Source: Lathyrus oleraceus
Taxonomy: Eukaryota > Streptophyta > Magnoliopsida > Fabales > Fabaceae
Length of the DNA stretch: 64,000 nt
Assembly (NCBI RefSeq): GCF_024323335.1
Contig: NC_066581.1
Coordinates: 179,235,330-179,299,329 of the forward strand
Reading direction: 5' to 3'
The translations under genes and the position numbers were made by a program. A model generated the notes under the pieces. It was not told where the DNA came from. It saw only the letters and a program-made list of their open reading frames with translations, and did not search any database. How positions within the stretch are numbered: the stretch's first letter is position 1; every line of letters starts with the position of its first letter. This document shows, one piece after another, positions 23,701 through 35,222 of this stretch.

Positions 23701-24248
23701 CTGCTAACAAGAACATCAAGAGAATTATCCAGAAGATGACTGTCACGTACAAAGATTGGCATGAGATGCTGCCATTTGCTTTGCATGGGTATCGTACGTC
23801 TGTACGCACTTCAACAGGGGCAACCCCTTTCTCTCTTGTTTATGGCATGGAAGCCGTTCTCCCAGTAGAGGTGGAGATCCCATCAATGAGAGTCTTGATG
23901 GAAGCCAAGTTGACTGATGCTGAATGGATTCAGAGTCGTTATGACCAATTGAATTTAATCGAAGAGAAGAGATTAACTGCCATGTGTCATGGTCAGTTAT
24001 ATCAGCAGAGAATGAAGAAGGCATTCGACAAGAAGGTCAAGCCTCGCGTATTCCGAGAAGGTGACCTTGTGCTCAAGAAAGTTTTGTCTTTCGCGCCCGA
24101 TTCCAGGGGCAAGTGGACTCCAAACTACGAGGGTCCATATGTTGTTAAGAGAGCCTTTTCAGGCGGAGCTTTGATGCTTACAACAATGGATGGGGAGGAT
24201 TTCACTCGTCCTGTGAATTCAGATGCAGTTAAGAGATACTTTGCCTAG
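20786..24248 (+). CDS. Ogre RT-RNase H-archaeal-type RNase H-integrase (second coding exon)
   Basis: Residues are counted from the TTG at 20787. Reverse transcriptase spans about 95-330, with catalytic YVDDM at 273-277. The first RNase H spans about 405-520 (CVLGQQDESGKKEFAIYYLS), followed by ADHLAHQPI. A second RNase H starts at W579, with FDGA at 583-586, NNMAEYEA and NRMADALATLAS; this duplicated, dual-RH layout marks the Tat/Ogre branch. The integrase zinc finger begins at H804 and ends CHKC at 842-845. The core triad is D874, D935, E971, that is D-60-D-35-E. No chromodomain is evident. The frame has no ATG of its own near the start and depends on splicing from gag-pro. It ends TAG at 24246-24248. 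All catalytic residues seen are intact, so the enzyme could be active. Confidence 0.93.
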
Positions 24249-27200
24249 AAAAAAAGTATATGCAAATGAAAAAACGAATGAAAAAAAACAGAATAGCTCG
24301 CTAAGTTGAAAACCCGAAAGGGCGGCTTAGGCAAAAATGAGCGTCTCGGTGGAGAACCCGCAAGGGTAATCCAGGCAAAAATTAGAGACTTGAAAAAAGG
24401 AGAATATTTGCATCCCGCTAGATTGAGTACCTCACCCTGGGGCAATCTAGGCAAAAATTAGGGATTTGGCAAGTAACTGCATCCTGACAAGACTTTCTGT
24501 CCATCAGTCGTCATTTCGTCAGAGGATTCTCGATTCGTCGTCAACTGAAGCTTCGGATACATCGAGATTCAAATTGGTAGAGAAAGGATCATTATGTTCA
24601 ATGTAGCCCTCTTCCAATATATATCACTGATTTCAAATTTGTACAGATCTATGGAGTCTTGCCATTTGCAGGCTACCATTCTATCAAATCAATTTGAGCT
24701 TTTTATCCAATTTATTTGCACTCTTATTTGTTTCAATTCAACAAATGTTTTGCATGTTTTAAATTGATAAAATGTCATTGTTTTAAACAAATCAAATTTT
24801 TCAAAATTTTTTGTTTTAAACAAAGTGAACATTCACAAGATTGAAAGGATACTCAAGAATATCTCAGTGCTCTCCCGAGGGTGGCATGATTTCCAACAGG
24901 TAAGACATTCGTTCATATTCCTGGTTTGGTGGTATCTTCTTTCTCCAGACCTTTGTTGAGGTTGTTCCTCAGAAAGAGTTGTTGTTGGGGCTGTTCCCCA
25001 GTACAGTCGCAAGTGATTTGTTGTTGAAGACTTCGTTTTCTCCGGCAGCAGTTTTCCCAGCATGGGTGTTTTCTTGTGAAGTTTCGGCGGTTGATGGTTT
25101 GTCATCTTGGTGCCCCGTCACTTTCTCTAGTGGGTTGTACGCCCCAGACTTTATTTGTCTCCTCAGCGCAGTCAGGAGTATAACTGATTGATTGATATTA
25201 CCCTCTGAGTCGCGAGTAGAGCTGTTATTAACATCCCCACCAGGGTCGCGAGTAGAGATGTTATTGATATTCCCATCGGAGTCACGAGTATAACCGTTGT
25301 TGATACTCCCCCCAGAGTTGCAAGCAGAGTTTGTTATCACTCTTCTCCCCATGCAGTGTGCCAGCAGGATTTGTCTGTTTCCTCAGCACGATCGCTTTCC
25401 TTTTGAAGATTTGGTAAGTCAGCGGTTTGATACCCGGTACTTTACCTTTTCCCCGGCGAAGTCGTCCGCGGATTTGTTGCTATCTCTCCATCAGAGTTGT
25501 TCTCTTCAGCAGAGCAGGATTTATTTTCCTACTCAGTGGTTGTTTGGGTTGATATCCCAGTGTTTCAACCATCTTGTCCTCAGCATAGTCTGCAGAACGT
25601 TTGTTGTGGCAGTTTTGCCTGTTGAATACTCCTTCAATCCCCAATATGGTCGGATGATGGATCTAGCATCCAGAGAACGGATTAATTTCCTGATTGTTTG
25701 TGATCCCCAGTAGAGTGGCTTATGTTGCAGAATCTACTTGTTGTGATCAGTTTGCTGTGTATTCTCCCCAAGTGGAGTGGTTCGTTGCAGAATCTACTTG
25801 TTTGATCTGTCCTCCCTCAGTGGCTTGTTCCCAAGAGAGTAGCCGACAGTTTTCCCCAGTAGAGTTGCTTATGCAGTTACACTCTATTTGGATGATATCA
25901 TTCTCCCTCAGTGGGTTGTCCCCCAGTGGAGTTGTGTGGAGTTGCTTCTACAGCGGTTCGTGCTTATGCACCCTTTTTTGTTTCTCAGTTGACACTGGGA
26001 TCCCCTGCAGATATACTTTGGGACTCCTCTTGTTCCCCTACAGATTCGTCTTGGTGGTTGTTTTGCCCGTTGTGACTTTCTGTACCCTGATTGGGTTGTT
26101 TCCTGATATCTCCGATCCTCTGCTTCTTCAGCAGTACCCGCAGATCTTTGCTTTACAGCATGAAGATCTCCGCAGATTGGCTCTCCAGCTGGTTTTTTCC
26201 CCTGGAAGTATGATACCGGACGTTTGTTCCTGAACCTGTTTGTGTTAGAATTGTCTGTTTTGTCAGCATTCATCAAACATAAATCACGCATATTCATGCA
26301 TATTCATAAACATTCAGATATTCATGTCGCATTTCTTGCCATATATCTTTTGTTTGTCGTGTCTCCTGCTTTTGGGTGATATGGATCTCTTTACAGATCT
26401 CCCCGAGCAGATGTCGGGTGTTATAAAATCTCTCCATATAGAGTCAACCCCATAAGCAGAAAATGTTGCCTTTCCTTCTGCAGTTCCCCACCAAGATATA
26501 TCCTCGTGGATGACGGTTTCTTCCGTTTCCTCCCAGCACATATATTGGGATGGATTTTCCTATTTGAGTTACATCCTCATTAGGACGTGTCTTGATTCAG
26601 TCCGTCTTTTCGGATCATTCCCGAATTGGCTATTCGTCAGATATCTTGTGCTTCCCAGTGGGTTGTTCCCCAGCGGAATGTTTTTGGGCCTCTACCCTCA
26701 TAACTGGTAGTTATAAGTCCTACTTTTCCTGGCTTTCTTGACAGAATTTGTGGTTATACACCATTTTATTCTCCAGCCAGAGTTTTGGTTTTCTACCCTC
26801 ATACCTAACAGTCGGTAGTTGTAAATCCTATTTTCCTGCTTTTCAGCAGTTTGTGGTTTGTTATAAACCCTATTTTGGTTTCCCGTGCGGATTTGTGATT
26901 TGTTCTATCCCCACGCGGAGTTTTTGGTCTTCTACCCCGTATTCGGTAGATGTAAACCCTATTTTTGTGGTTATCTTCATCTAGTCCTTGATGTTGATTT
27001 TCCTTTGCTTGTATAAGTTGCTCAGATCAGCGCCTATACCCCTAGCAAGTCTTTTGTGGATAATTGCCGTATGCTAGCAATTTTATCCCCAGTGGGTCCT
27101 TTCACCGTATGCTAGTGATTTGTTCCCCGGATCATTGACTGTTTATCAATGTATCCCCAGCTAGTCCCTGTCGATAATTGCCGGATGCTTGCAAATTATC

Positions 27201-28064
27201 CTCAGCAGATCGCCTTTCATTTACCCTTTTGTTGGTAATGTCTGTTGCCCCTTTTGATTGGTCATCTTTATATGCCTGGTTTGGTACCCCGATGCCTTTC
27301 TTTTCGGTTGATTTATCCTTTATTAACCCAGTAACCGGTTGTGGATAATCTTCCATGCGAGTATATTATTCACGGTCTGCCGGTAATGAATAATATATCT
27401 CATGCACTCTTCAGTCGAAGCCTTTTGTGTTTCCCCAGTCGAGTAAGATTCGTTATTTCCCTTTGCGGAGTCGAATATTCTTTGTTGTTGGATAATTGCC
27501 GGATGCTTGCAATTTATCCCTTTGAGTTGTCTTTCGTTTACCCGGATGCTTGGTATCGATTGTCTCTCTGTTATGGATAGTCACCTATTATATACCCAGT
27601 AACCGGTATCTCTGGTGTCTTTTCCTTTCGAGTATATTATTCACGGTCTGCCGGTAATGAATAATATGTCTCATGCGCTCTTTAGTTGGAATCCTTTGTT
27701 GATTTTCCCCAACTGAGCAAGATTCGTATTCTTTGTAGAATCGAATAGCCATCCTTTAACCAGTTTGTGTTCTGGATGATGAGTGTTTTGGAAGTGAAAT
27801 CCAATTCACGTTTTCGGTAGATCACCTATTATATACCCAGTAACCGGTATCTCTGGTGTTTCTTACCATGCGGGTTTATTATCTACGTTCTGACGGTAAT
27901 AGATAATATATCTCATGCGAGTTTATTATTCACTGTCTGCCGGTAATGAATAGTATATCTCATGCACTCTTTGGGTTTGTGTCCCCAGTTGAGTAAGATT
28001 CGTTTTCCCGTTGTGGATTCGAATGTCCATCCTGTAAGTCGATTTGCTTTTTCAAGCCCTCCTT

Positions 28065-28511
28065 TCGGATGATGAGTGTTTTGGAACACACACCAATTCA
28101 CGCTTTTTTGTCCATCCTTAAACAAGTTTGCTTTCGCTCTCTTCAGGATGATGAGTGTCTTGGAACACACACCAATTCACGCTTTTTTGTCCATCCTTTA
28201 AACAAGTCTGCTGTTCTAGCTTTCTTCAGGGTGATGAGTGTTTTGGAACACACACCAATTCACGTTTTTTGTCCATCCTTAAACAAGTCTGCTGTTCTAG
28301 CTTTCTTCAGGGTGATGAGTGTTTTGGAACACACACCAATTCACGCTTTTTTGTCCATCCTTTAAACAAGTCTGCTGTTCTAGCTTTCTTTCGGATGATG
28401 AGTGTTTTGGAACACACACCAATTCACGTTTTTTGTCCATCCTTAAACAAGTTTGCTTTCGCTCTCTTCAGGATGATGAGTGTCTTGGAACACACACCAA
28501 TTCACGTCTTT
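28065..28511 (+). repeat. 81-bp tandem array in the Ogre 3' region
   Basis: Six units of about 81 bp start near 28067, 28148, 28231, 28312, 28395 and 28472. Each holds GATGAGTGT(T/C)TTGGAACACA followed by CACCAATTCACG and GTCCATCCTTAAACAAG. Because 81 is 27 codons, the array stays open in more than one frame, and those open frames are not taken as genes. TGTTTTGGAACACA is an imperfect palindrome in each unit. Confidence 0.9.
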
Positions 28512-29033
28512 GGTCGGTCACCTGTTACATACCTACAACCCGGTATCTTTGGTGTTCCTTCCTGTTTTTTGTTACTCTTATACAGGTAACATCTCATTTC
28601 TTTGTTGCTTCCTCAGTGAAGTTTTCCTGTTGCTTCTCCCCCAGGAGTCAGCTTGTGTCTTTCCAATGGATTTATTCTCCTTTGGAATTCTCTTTGTCCC
28701 CAGTGTGAGTCCTTCACTCCCCAGTGAGTTCTCCAGTCTGTTTTCTGTTTTTCCCCTAATCAGAGTCGTGTCTTGTTCACGCTGTGTCAGTGTTGTTTAT
28801 CCCCAACTAGAGTCTTGTCAGAGTCTCTGTTCCTGGTGAGTGTACTACTCCGATGGATCGTCTTTTCTTCTGTGTGAATCATATTCCCCACAGAGTTTGT
28901 GTCTTTTGCATGCATACATTTGCATCATGAGGTCTCTTAGGGACCAAAATTTGTCTCATTACTGTTATTTAAGCCCATTCTACCGCGTCGAGATGAAGAT
29001 TTCTAAACTTCACTTCTCCGGCTAGAATGACCT

Positions 29034-29047
29034 TAAATAGGGGCATC
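29034..29047 (+). other. Polypurine tract of Ogre copy 1
   Basis: AAATAGGGGCATC lies directly before the 3' LTR start TGTAAGACC at 29048, the expected place for plus-strand priming. Confidence 0.65.
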
Positions 29048-30892
29048 TGTAAGACCCCAATTTTGGCCCTAAGATCCCTCATGGCCCATATCATATCATA
29101 TCATGGCCTCAAGGATCATTGCATGCCCTGGTTTCCCTCCTAGTGGGTAGATTGCCTTGTGGGTTGGTTCTTGATCACCAAGCATGCTTTGCATTTGTAT
29201 ATCTTTGCTTTTCATATGTTTATCATTCAAAAAGTACAAAAATATTGTCAGTTTAACCTTGTTGCTTGCAGTTGAAGCAATCATCAGCAATTAGGTCAAA
29301 GACAGTCAACAGTCAGTCAAAGCAGTGGATGGTGGCCATTCTTGAAGAATTTGGGCACCATGATCCATAATCAAAAGTTCATACAACTTGGGACATCATT
29401 TGAAGTCAAGGTCTCAAGGAATTAGGGTTTGGAATTCATCAGAAGTGGTTCAGTCATCCAAAACCCTAGAAAAGTCAAACTTGGTCAACTGTGGATTTAA
29501 TCAATGTTTTGATGGATAGAATTGATTTGAAGAAGTTCATTCATGCTCATATAAGCCTCATCTATCATGTCAAACCTCATCATGGAAGAAAATCAAGTCA
29601 ATCAGAAAATTTCCCAAAATAGAAAGTGGACCTGTAATTTCAACTGCCAAAAATGGAAACTTCTTGATCCTCAACTTACATCATGATACAAGCTTCAAAT
29701 GAATTTTTGCCCAACATGAAAGTTGAAGATCTTGTTCTCCCATTTTCAAAAAGTCCAAGAACTCTCAAATCCCATGTTTGGTTGTCAAGATATGATCAAT
29801 TCAATTTCAGAAATTTGTGAACTTCAAAGAGCCATATCTCTCAAACCATAAGGCCAAATTTGGTGGGGTTTTTTCCTACAAACCACATTTTTCCTCCTCT
29901 TTCCAAAAATATAAATTTCATTCACCAAAACCTTACCAATCAAAATGGCATTTTTGGACCTATTTCATTTAAAAATCAAGTTTGACCAACCATTGACTTT
30001 TTGATTTATTGACTTTTTCTCCATTTGGCCAATTGGGATTTGTTTCATATCATATTTGAAACTTGCTCCAAGCTTAAATTCATGCCCATTCCATCACCAT
30101 ACCACAATTTTGGACCAAAGTTGCATAACTTGGTATTTTTGCAAATGGTTTGAAAAGAGTAAAACAAGTACAGCAATTCAAGAGCAGACCACAAACAGCA
30201 TTTGTATAGGTCTGTTTACAGCCTGTTTAGGGCCCAGTTCGTGCAGCCATACACCCTCCATATGCAATGTTCATAATTAGTAAATTTGGCAAATGGCTTC
30301 ATATAAGCAAATCAAGGACAGCAATCCATAAGCATATGTCAAACAGCATTTGCAAATGTCATTGGCAGCTGGTTTCAGGCCCAATTCGGGTACAGCTTTG
30401 CACCTCCATGTTCATTTGTACACAATTAGCAAAATAGCAAATGGTTCATTTTGAGTTAAACCAACTTATCATTTGGATTAGCAGTGCTAAACAGAAATAT
30501 AAAAGCTCTTTTTCAGCTCATTCCAACCCTAGAAACAGCAGCCACACGACAGAAAAAACCTGGATACTCTCATTCTCCATTTTTGCATTTTTCATTTTTC
30601 TGCTTAAACATTCAAATACTCGAGCAACCTTTGGCTCTTGCTTCACTTGGACAACATTTGGAACTCTCTTGAACCATCAATCATCATCTGCACAGCCCCT
30701 TCCTTGTTCTGTTTTCAAAGAGCATAACAATGGTGAAATGAGATTTGAAGAGTTCCAAGCATCATTGAGCTGGATTACTTCAAGATTCCATCATTCCATA
30801 GCATTGTAAGCACCTGTTTCAAGCTGCATCCTTCAAACAGCTGCTGCATCTCGATTTTCTTCACAACCAAGTAAGTTTTCGACCATCATCAT
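29048..30892 (+). repeat. 3' LTR of Ogre copy 1, matching part
   Basis: It is collinear with 8309-10152 and, by eye, differs at about six places (for example CTTGAAGAA against CTTGCAGAA, one inserted T near 29540, and CTCGAGC against CTTGAGC). Identity ends exactly after GACCATCATCAT. The remaining 4.26 kb of the 5' LTR is missing here. Confidence 0.93.
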
Positions 30893-31966
30893 GAATTTGA
30901 ATGTTAAGTTCCAAATGGTTTTTGAAAAGTTTGGAAATGTGGATTGAAATGGTGTGAGAGTATTCAACATGGAAAGTATAAATGGATATGAGCATGTTGT
31001 GAAAAGTTATGGAAGTGTGGTTAACTTTGGTCAAAATTGACCAAAAAATCAACTATTAACCAAAGTCAACCCTAGTCAAATTTGTCATTTTTTTGTAATT
31101 TTTGTATTAGTAATATATGCAGGAAGGAAATGGATTATTGAATGAAAATGATTCATTTAATCAATGCAACATGTTTTTTATTTCAAAACTTGATTTTTCC
31201 TCCAAAGACATGTTTGAAACACCTTCAATCAATGCATTATGGAATTGAACCAATGGACTAGGATGAGAGCTATGCAATTTGAATTGATGTATTAAGAAAC
31301 ATGAAGCCATGAACTAGGAATGCATCAATTCTAAACAAGAATGGCATGATGCAAAGATGCAAAGCATAGTGACCCAATAACCTTTATTCATGAATTAGGG
31401 TTTCAGTCAACCACAAGATCAATAGATAACCCATGCTATCCACAAATGTCAAGCATACCTGATTAAGGTACTTCAAGCAAATCAGAGGATCATAAGCCAA
31501 ACTATATGGATAAAGATGATCAGGAAATCAACCAAAAACCACCAGTGATATAGACCAAGAAAGCTAGGATTGCAAGCCATATGATTCAAGCAATAATGCT
31601 CTTCAAGCCAACCAAGACAACTGACTTGGGAAATTAGGGTTTCACAACCACTCAAGGCAAAATTAACACCCAAAGTCAAGAACTAGGGTTTGAATGCCTA
31701 ATGAGTATTATGATGAATGTTAGGATGTGGTCTCCTTGAATCCATGTCCCCCAGATTAAGAAATTAGGATTTTTCCCCAATGATGTCACAAATCTCAAGC
31801 AAAACTAAGTTTTTGTTATCCATAAGCTTTGAATTTATGATGGTTATGAGAAGGTATTGATATGAATGCATGATGCACATGAATGAGATAAGGATGAATA
31901 CAGATGAATCTCAAGTCATAGGTCGGATAAAAATGAAAAGGGGATGACAAATTTTGGGATATGACA
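30893..31966 (+). repeat. Unmatched right part of the chimeric 3' LTR
   Basis: The sequence is unrelated to the corresponding 5' LTR part. It ends with GACAAATTTTGGGATATGACA at 31966, a style of LTR 3' end known in plant Ty3/gypsy elements, so it may be the tail of a different LTR joined by recombination. No gene is seen. It could also be an unrelated repeat. Confidence 0.5.
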
Positions 31967-32030
31967 CACCTTGATTAGGCTCAACAATAGTAGTCGGCTC
32001 ACATACTATTGGCACTGTTGTTTTAGTATG

Positions 32031-32186
32031 TTAAAGATGTTAGCTTAAAATCAAATATGTGTTCGATGAAAGTCTCACTTGCATAATATCACTTAAATCC
32101 AAAAGAATTATTTATATTTCGAGAAATAGTATGCGAAGTAGGGAGTTTTGTCTGAATCATGTTTGATTTTAAACTAACATCTTTAA
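32031..32186. mobile_element. MITE-like inverted-repeat element (156 bp)
   Basis: TTAAAGATGTTAGCTTAAAA... at 32031-32059 and its reverse complement at 32158-32186 match at 27 of 29 positions, around a 98-bp centre. There is no coding content. A clear target duplication is not visible, so the superfamily is not assigned. Confidence 0.65.
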
Positions 32187-32327
32187 AATTATGCAATATT
32201 CGAAATAATCTCTCTTGTTTTTCATCTAAGATTTAGATTATTCTTTTAATAGATAATAGACTCAATTGATTTTCTTGTATACACGCCAGCTCAATTTTGT
32301 TAAAACAATATTCGTATCAAGGACAAT

Positions 32328-32435
32328 TTTATAAATTTTAATTTAGAAAATAATTGATGTGAAATATTAATATTAAAATAGAATTTTATGAATTTTAATT
32401 TATAAAATAATTTATGTGAAATATTTATCTAAATA
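32328..32435 (+). repeat. Direct duplication of about 63 bp, AT-rich
   Basis: The stretches at about 32328-32372 and 32391-32435 share TTTTAATTTA(G/T)AAAATAATT(G/T)ATGTGAAATATT. The rest of 31967-33078 is plain AT-rich intergenic DNA with no gene seen. Confidence 0.6.
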
Positions 32436-33078
32436 CAAATTTTGTACTCCCACCGATTATTATTATAATTACAAAATTCTTTTTAAATTCATTTAATAAT
32501 CGGTATATCCAATCTAAATAGAAATAAGATATAATAATTATGCAAAGAATTAAAAAAATCTTTACTTAGTGATAAGAAATGGAGTATCTTTACCTCCTAT
32601 CTTTTTAAGTGGACTATTTTTTTTTCTTTCTTTTTTTAGTATAGGATCCAATTAATTTGAAGTACACAATTCAAATAGATGAATGTAACCAAAAAAATTC
32701 TAATAAATGAAAGTTTATGTGAGTTCGTTCAATTCATCCGGACTACATAATTATTATTAAATTAAAATATATAAGTACTTTTTATTTTATTTCTATTTAA
32801 ATGTTTTTTATTTAGAATAAGATAATACCAATAACCAAACAAGTTATATTTTCATCAAATAAATAATAAATAGCATCCAAAAAAAACTAATATTAGGGGA
32901 GGAAAAACCATTGAATTTTAACTATCCTTACATTGTACATAGACAATTCGTCCCATTTATGGAGAATTTCATGGAAAAAAAAAACTTTATTGAAAGATAT
33001 TAGATATTGAGAAAATTTTGACTTTTATTTTAATATTTTATAAAATAATGAAAACTAATAATGCTGATGAATTGATAT

Positions 33079-33085
33079 TATAAAA
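33079..33085 (+). promoter_or_regulatory. Possible TATA box of the tryptophan synthase gene
   Basis: TATAAAA lies 161 bp before the start codon, a reasonable distance for a plant promoter, but the area is AT-rich and chance matches are likely. Confidence 0.3.
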
Positions 33086-33245
33086 AAATTTATACTAACT
33101 GTGCATAATAATTAATTTAAAATAAAATTTAATATTTTAAACTCAGATTCATTCTTCAGCATTACTAAACTCACTCATACTTAACCACCCACAAACTTAA
33201 CCTGTGTACAATTTCTGTATAGAATTGAGAAGAAAATTGGTTATT

Positions 33246-35173
33246 ATGGCTATTGCACTGAAATCATGTTGCTTCTTGCAATTGAAGAAAGCTGAAACCG
33301 GTTTCAATAATCTCAGTTTATCCTCCAACAATGTTTCGATAATCTCAGCTAAAAGATACACTTCGGTTTCTGCTACTGCTAACAGGACTATTGAAGCAGT
33401 TAGCATCTCTGAAACATTCAACAAGCTGAAGAACCAAGGAAAAGTGAGTGTTTATTTATTATTTATCATTTGCATGTTTATAATGGATTAGTAACTATTC
33501 TATGAGTACGAAGCACCAACATAAACATCAAAAATGATACCATAGTGTCGCGTATCAGACACCAGACACGTAAAAATATGTCTGTGTTACAGAGATTAAT
33601 AATGTCTTGAAATGATTATTTTCTAAGAAGTGTATTTGTGTGAAGGTGGCGTTAATCCCATACATCACAGCTGGTGATCCTGATCTTTCAACCACAGCAG
33701 AAGCATTGAAAGTTCTTGATGCATCTGGATCTGACATTATTGAACTCGGTGTTCCATACTCTGATCCTTTAGCAGATGGTCCTGTTATCCAGGTTTGTTT
33801 GTTTTATTTTTTCTTCTAGACATATTAATTACGGTGTTACATTTGATATTATTGTTAATATTTACCACTGTCTGTCTGATTGATTCTCAAACCGATATGT
33901 CTTTCTGACTTCAGGCTGCTTCTACGAGATCTTTAGCGAGAGGAACCGATTTTGATTCGATTATTTCTATGTTGAAGGAGGTACTACACCTTGTTTGCCA
34001 GGATATTATATTTTGTGTGCATTGTTCTCTAGTTAAAATTAAACTAATTTTTGAATGGTTGATTTTTCAGGTTGTTCCAGAATTATCTACTCCAATTGCG
34101 TTGTTTACTTATTACAATCCGATTCTGAAACGCGGTACTGACCGATTTATGTCCATTGTAAAAGACACTGGTGTTCATGGTGAGATTCAATTGAAATATG
34201 AATACTATTTCATTTTTCATGATGAGAGTCATTGTTCTCAAGTGATGATGTTGTTTTGTTTTTGATATGTTATGCAGGACTTGTAGTCCCTGATGTTCCT
34301 CTGGAGGAGACAGAAACTTTAAGGAAAGAAGCTAAGAAGAATGGAATTGAACTGGTTTGTTAGCTATTGATGAAATTTTCTTCTGTTTTTGTTTCTGGAT
34401 TTCGAACGAATGATGGTTATGATTTTGGTACATTTGATTCTTTGATGTCATGAAGGTGCTCCTCACAACGCCTACCACTCCCACAAACAGAATGAAGGCC
34501 ATTGTTGATGGTGCAGAAGGATTTGTCTATCTGGTAAGAGCATCTGTCAATTATGCTAAATTCAGTTATTCTTCTCTATGTTGAGAGTGATAACAATTTT
34601 TGTGAAATGGGAAACAATCAAAATTATGCAGGTGAGTTCTTTGGGGGTCACGGGAACTCGAGCATCAATTAGTGGTAAAGTTCAGGCTCTTCTGAAGGAA
34701 ATTAAAGAGGTATATCTCTTTACGGTTCATTTTATAAAATTTGCTACGGAGTTACTCCCGGTCAGTAATGAGATTGAAGTCGTCAGATGAAAAATATTCA
34801 TCTGAAGACTATAAATCTCGTGACAATAGATTGGAGTAACTAAATTTGATTAAAAAGATTGAATAGTCACTCTAGTGATATTTTTTGAAATGCAGGCAAC
34901 ACCTAAGGCTGTGGCAGTTGGGTTCGGGATATCAACAGCCGAGCAAGTGAAGCAGGTATTAGTAACTGTAGATCTTATTGTTGATGCATTAGAGATATTT
35001 AATGAAATGATGTTTTGATTGAATAATTTTTGTTTCAGGTAGCGGGGTGGGGTGCTGATGGTGTGATTGTTGGAAGTGCTATGGTGAAGTTGCTTGGTGA
35101 GGCCAAAACTCCTCAAGAGGGATTGAAAGAATTGGAAATTTTCACCCTCTCCTTAAGATCAGCACTTGATTGA
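33246..35173 (+). CDS. TSA1: Tryptophan synthase alpha chain, plastid precursor (9 exons, 315 aa)
   Basis: The enzyme cleaves indole-3-glycerol phosphate to indole and glyceraldehyde 3-phosphate, the penultimate tryptophan step, normally in the chloroplast with the beta subunit. Exons are 33246-33443, 33646-33792, 33915-33980, 34071-34179, 34278-34354, 34456-34533, 34632-34709, 34896-34955 and 35039-35173. All introns are GT-AG and the 948-bp sum is in frame. About 60 N-terminal residues rich in Ser, Lys and Asn form a likely transit peptide. Catalytic Glu99 and Asp110 (in [20 protein letters not shown]) match Glu49 and Asp60 of the bacterial enzyme. Phosphate-loop glycines are seen in GFGIS and [10 protein letters not shown]. 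Length is normal for plants. It could instead be a paralogue acting as a free indole-3-glycerol phosphate lyase in defence metabolism; sequence alone does not separate the two. It is the only clear host gene in the window. Confidence 0.95.
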
Positions 35174-35216
35174 AATTATGTCTGGAAGATCAAAGACTTC
35201 TAGTACTTGTTGTCTT

Positions 35217-35222
35217 AATAAA
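35217..35222 (+). terminator. Poly(A) signal of the tryptophan synthase gene
   Basis: AATAAA lies 44 bp after the stop codon, within a T-rich 3' UTR. Confidence 0.6.

Larger units (their letters stand above)
24249..29047 (+). other. Ogre 3' non-coding region (4.8 kb)
   Basis: No convincing gene is present. It opens with three copies of a motif of the form ACCCG(A/C)AAGGG..(T)AGGCAAAAAT..AG (about 24310-24345, 24355-24390, 24425-24465), also present in the second Ogre. From about 25200 to 28900 it is built of repeated phrases such as CCCCAG(T/C)..GAGT, ATTGCCGGATGCTTGCAA, and the ATTATTCACGGTCTGCCGGTAATGAATAATAT block (27365-27955, several copies). These look like array turnover. Open frames here have no recognisable content and often result from repeat periods divisible by three. 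Confidence 0.75.
8309..31966 (+). mobile_element. Ogre-type Ty3/gypsy (Tat) retrotransposon, near complete, chimeric 3' LTR
   Basis: The order is: 6.1-kb LTR, tRNA-Arg-type primer site, extra ORF1, gag-pro, intron, RT-RNase H-second RNase H-integrase, a long 3' non-coding region, polypurine tract and 3' LTR. ORF1 ahead of gag, the intron between protease and RT, the duplicated RNase H and the giant LTRs are the defining traits of Ogre elements known from legumes. All three coding blocks are open with catalytic residues present. The first 1.84 kb of the two LTRs show only about six differences by eye, so the insertion is recent. It sits inside an Athila pol gene at 8308. No target duplication is found because the 3' LTR is rearranged after 30892. 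Confidence 0.93.

Noticed and set aside
25297..26233. Plus-strand open frames of 138 and 179 codons after the Ogre integrase
   Set aside because: Cys/Ser/Phe-rich, no domain, built from repeated CCCCAGTGGAGT-like phrases; no conserved counterpart in copy 2.
28069..28708. Overlapping open frames rich in NTHQFT repeats
   Set aside because: They are the 81-bp tandem array read in several frames; the period is divisible by three, so openness is expected.
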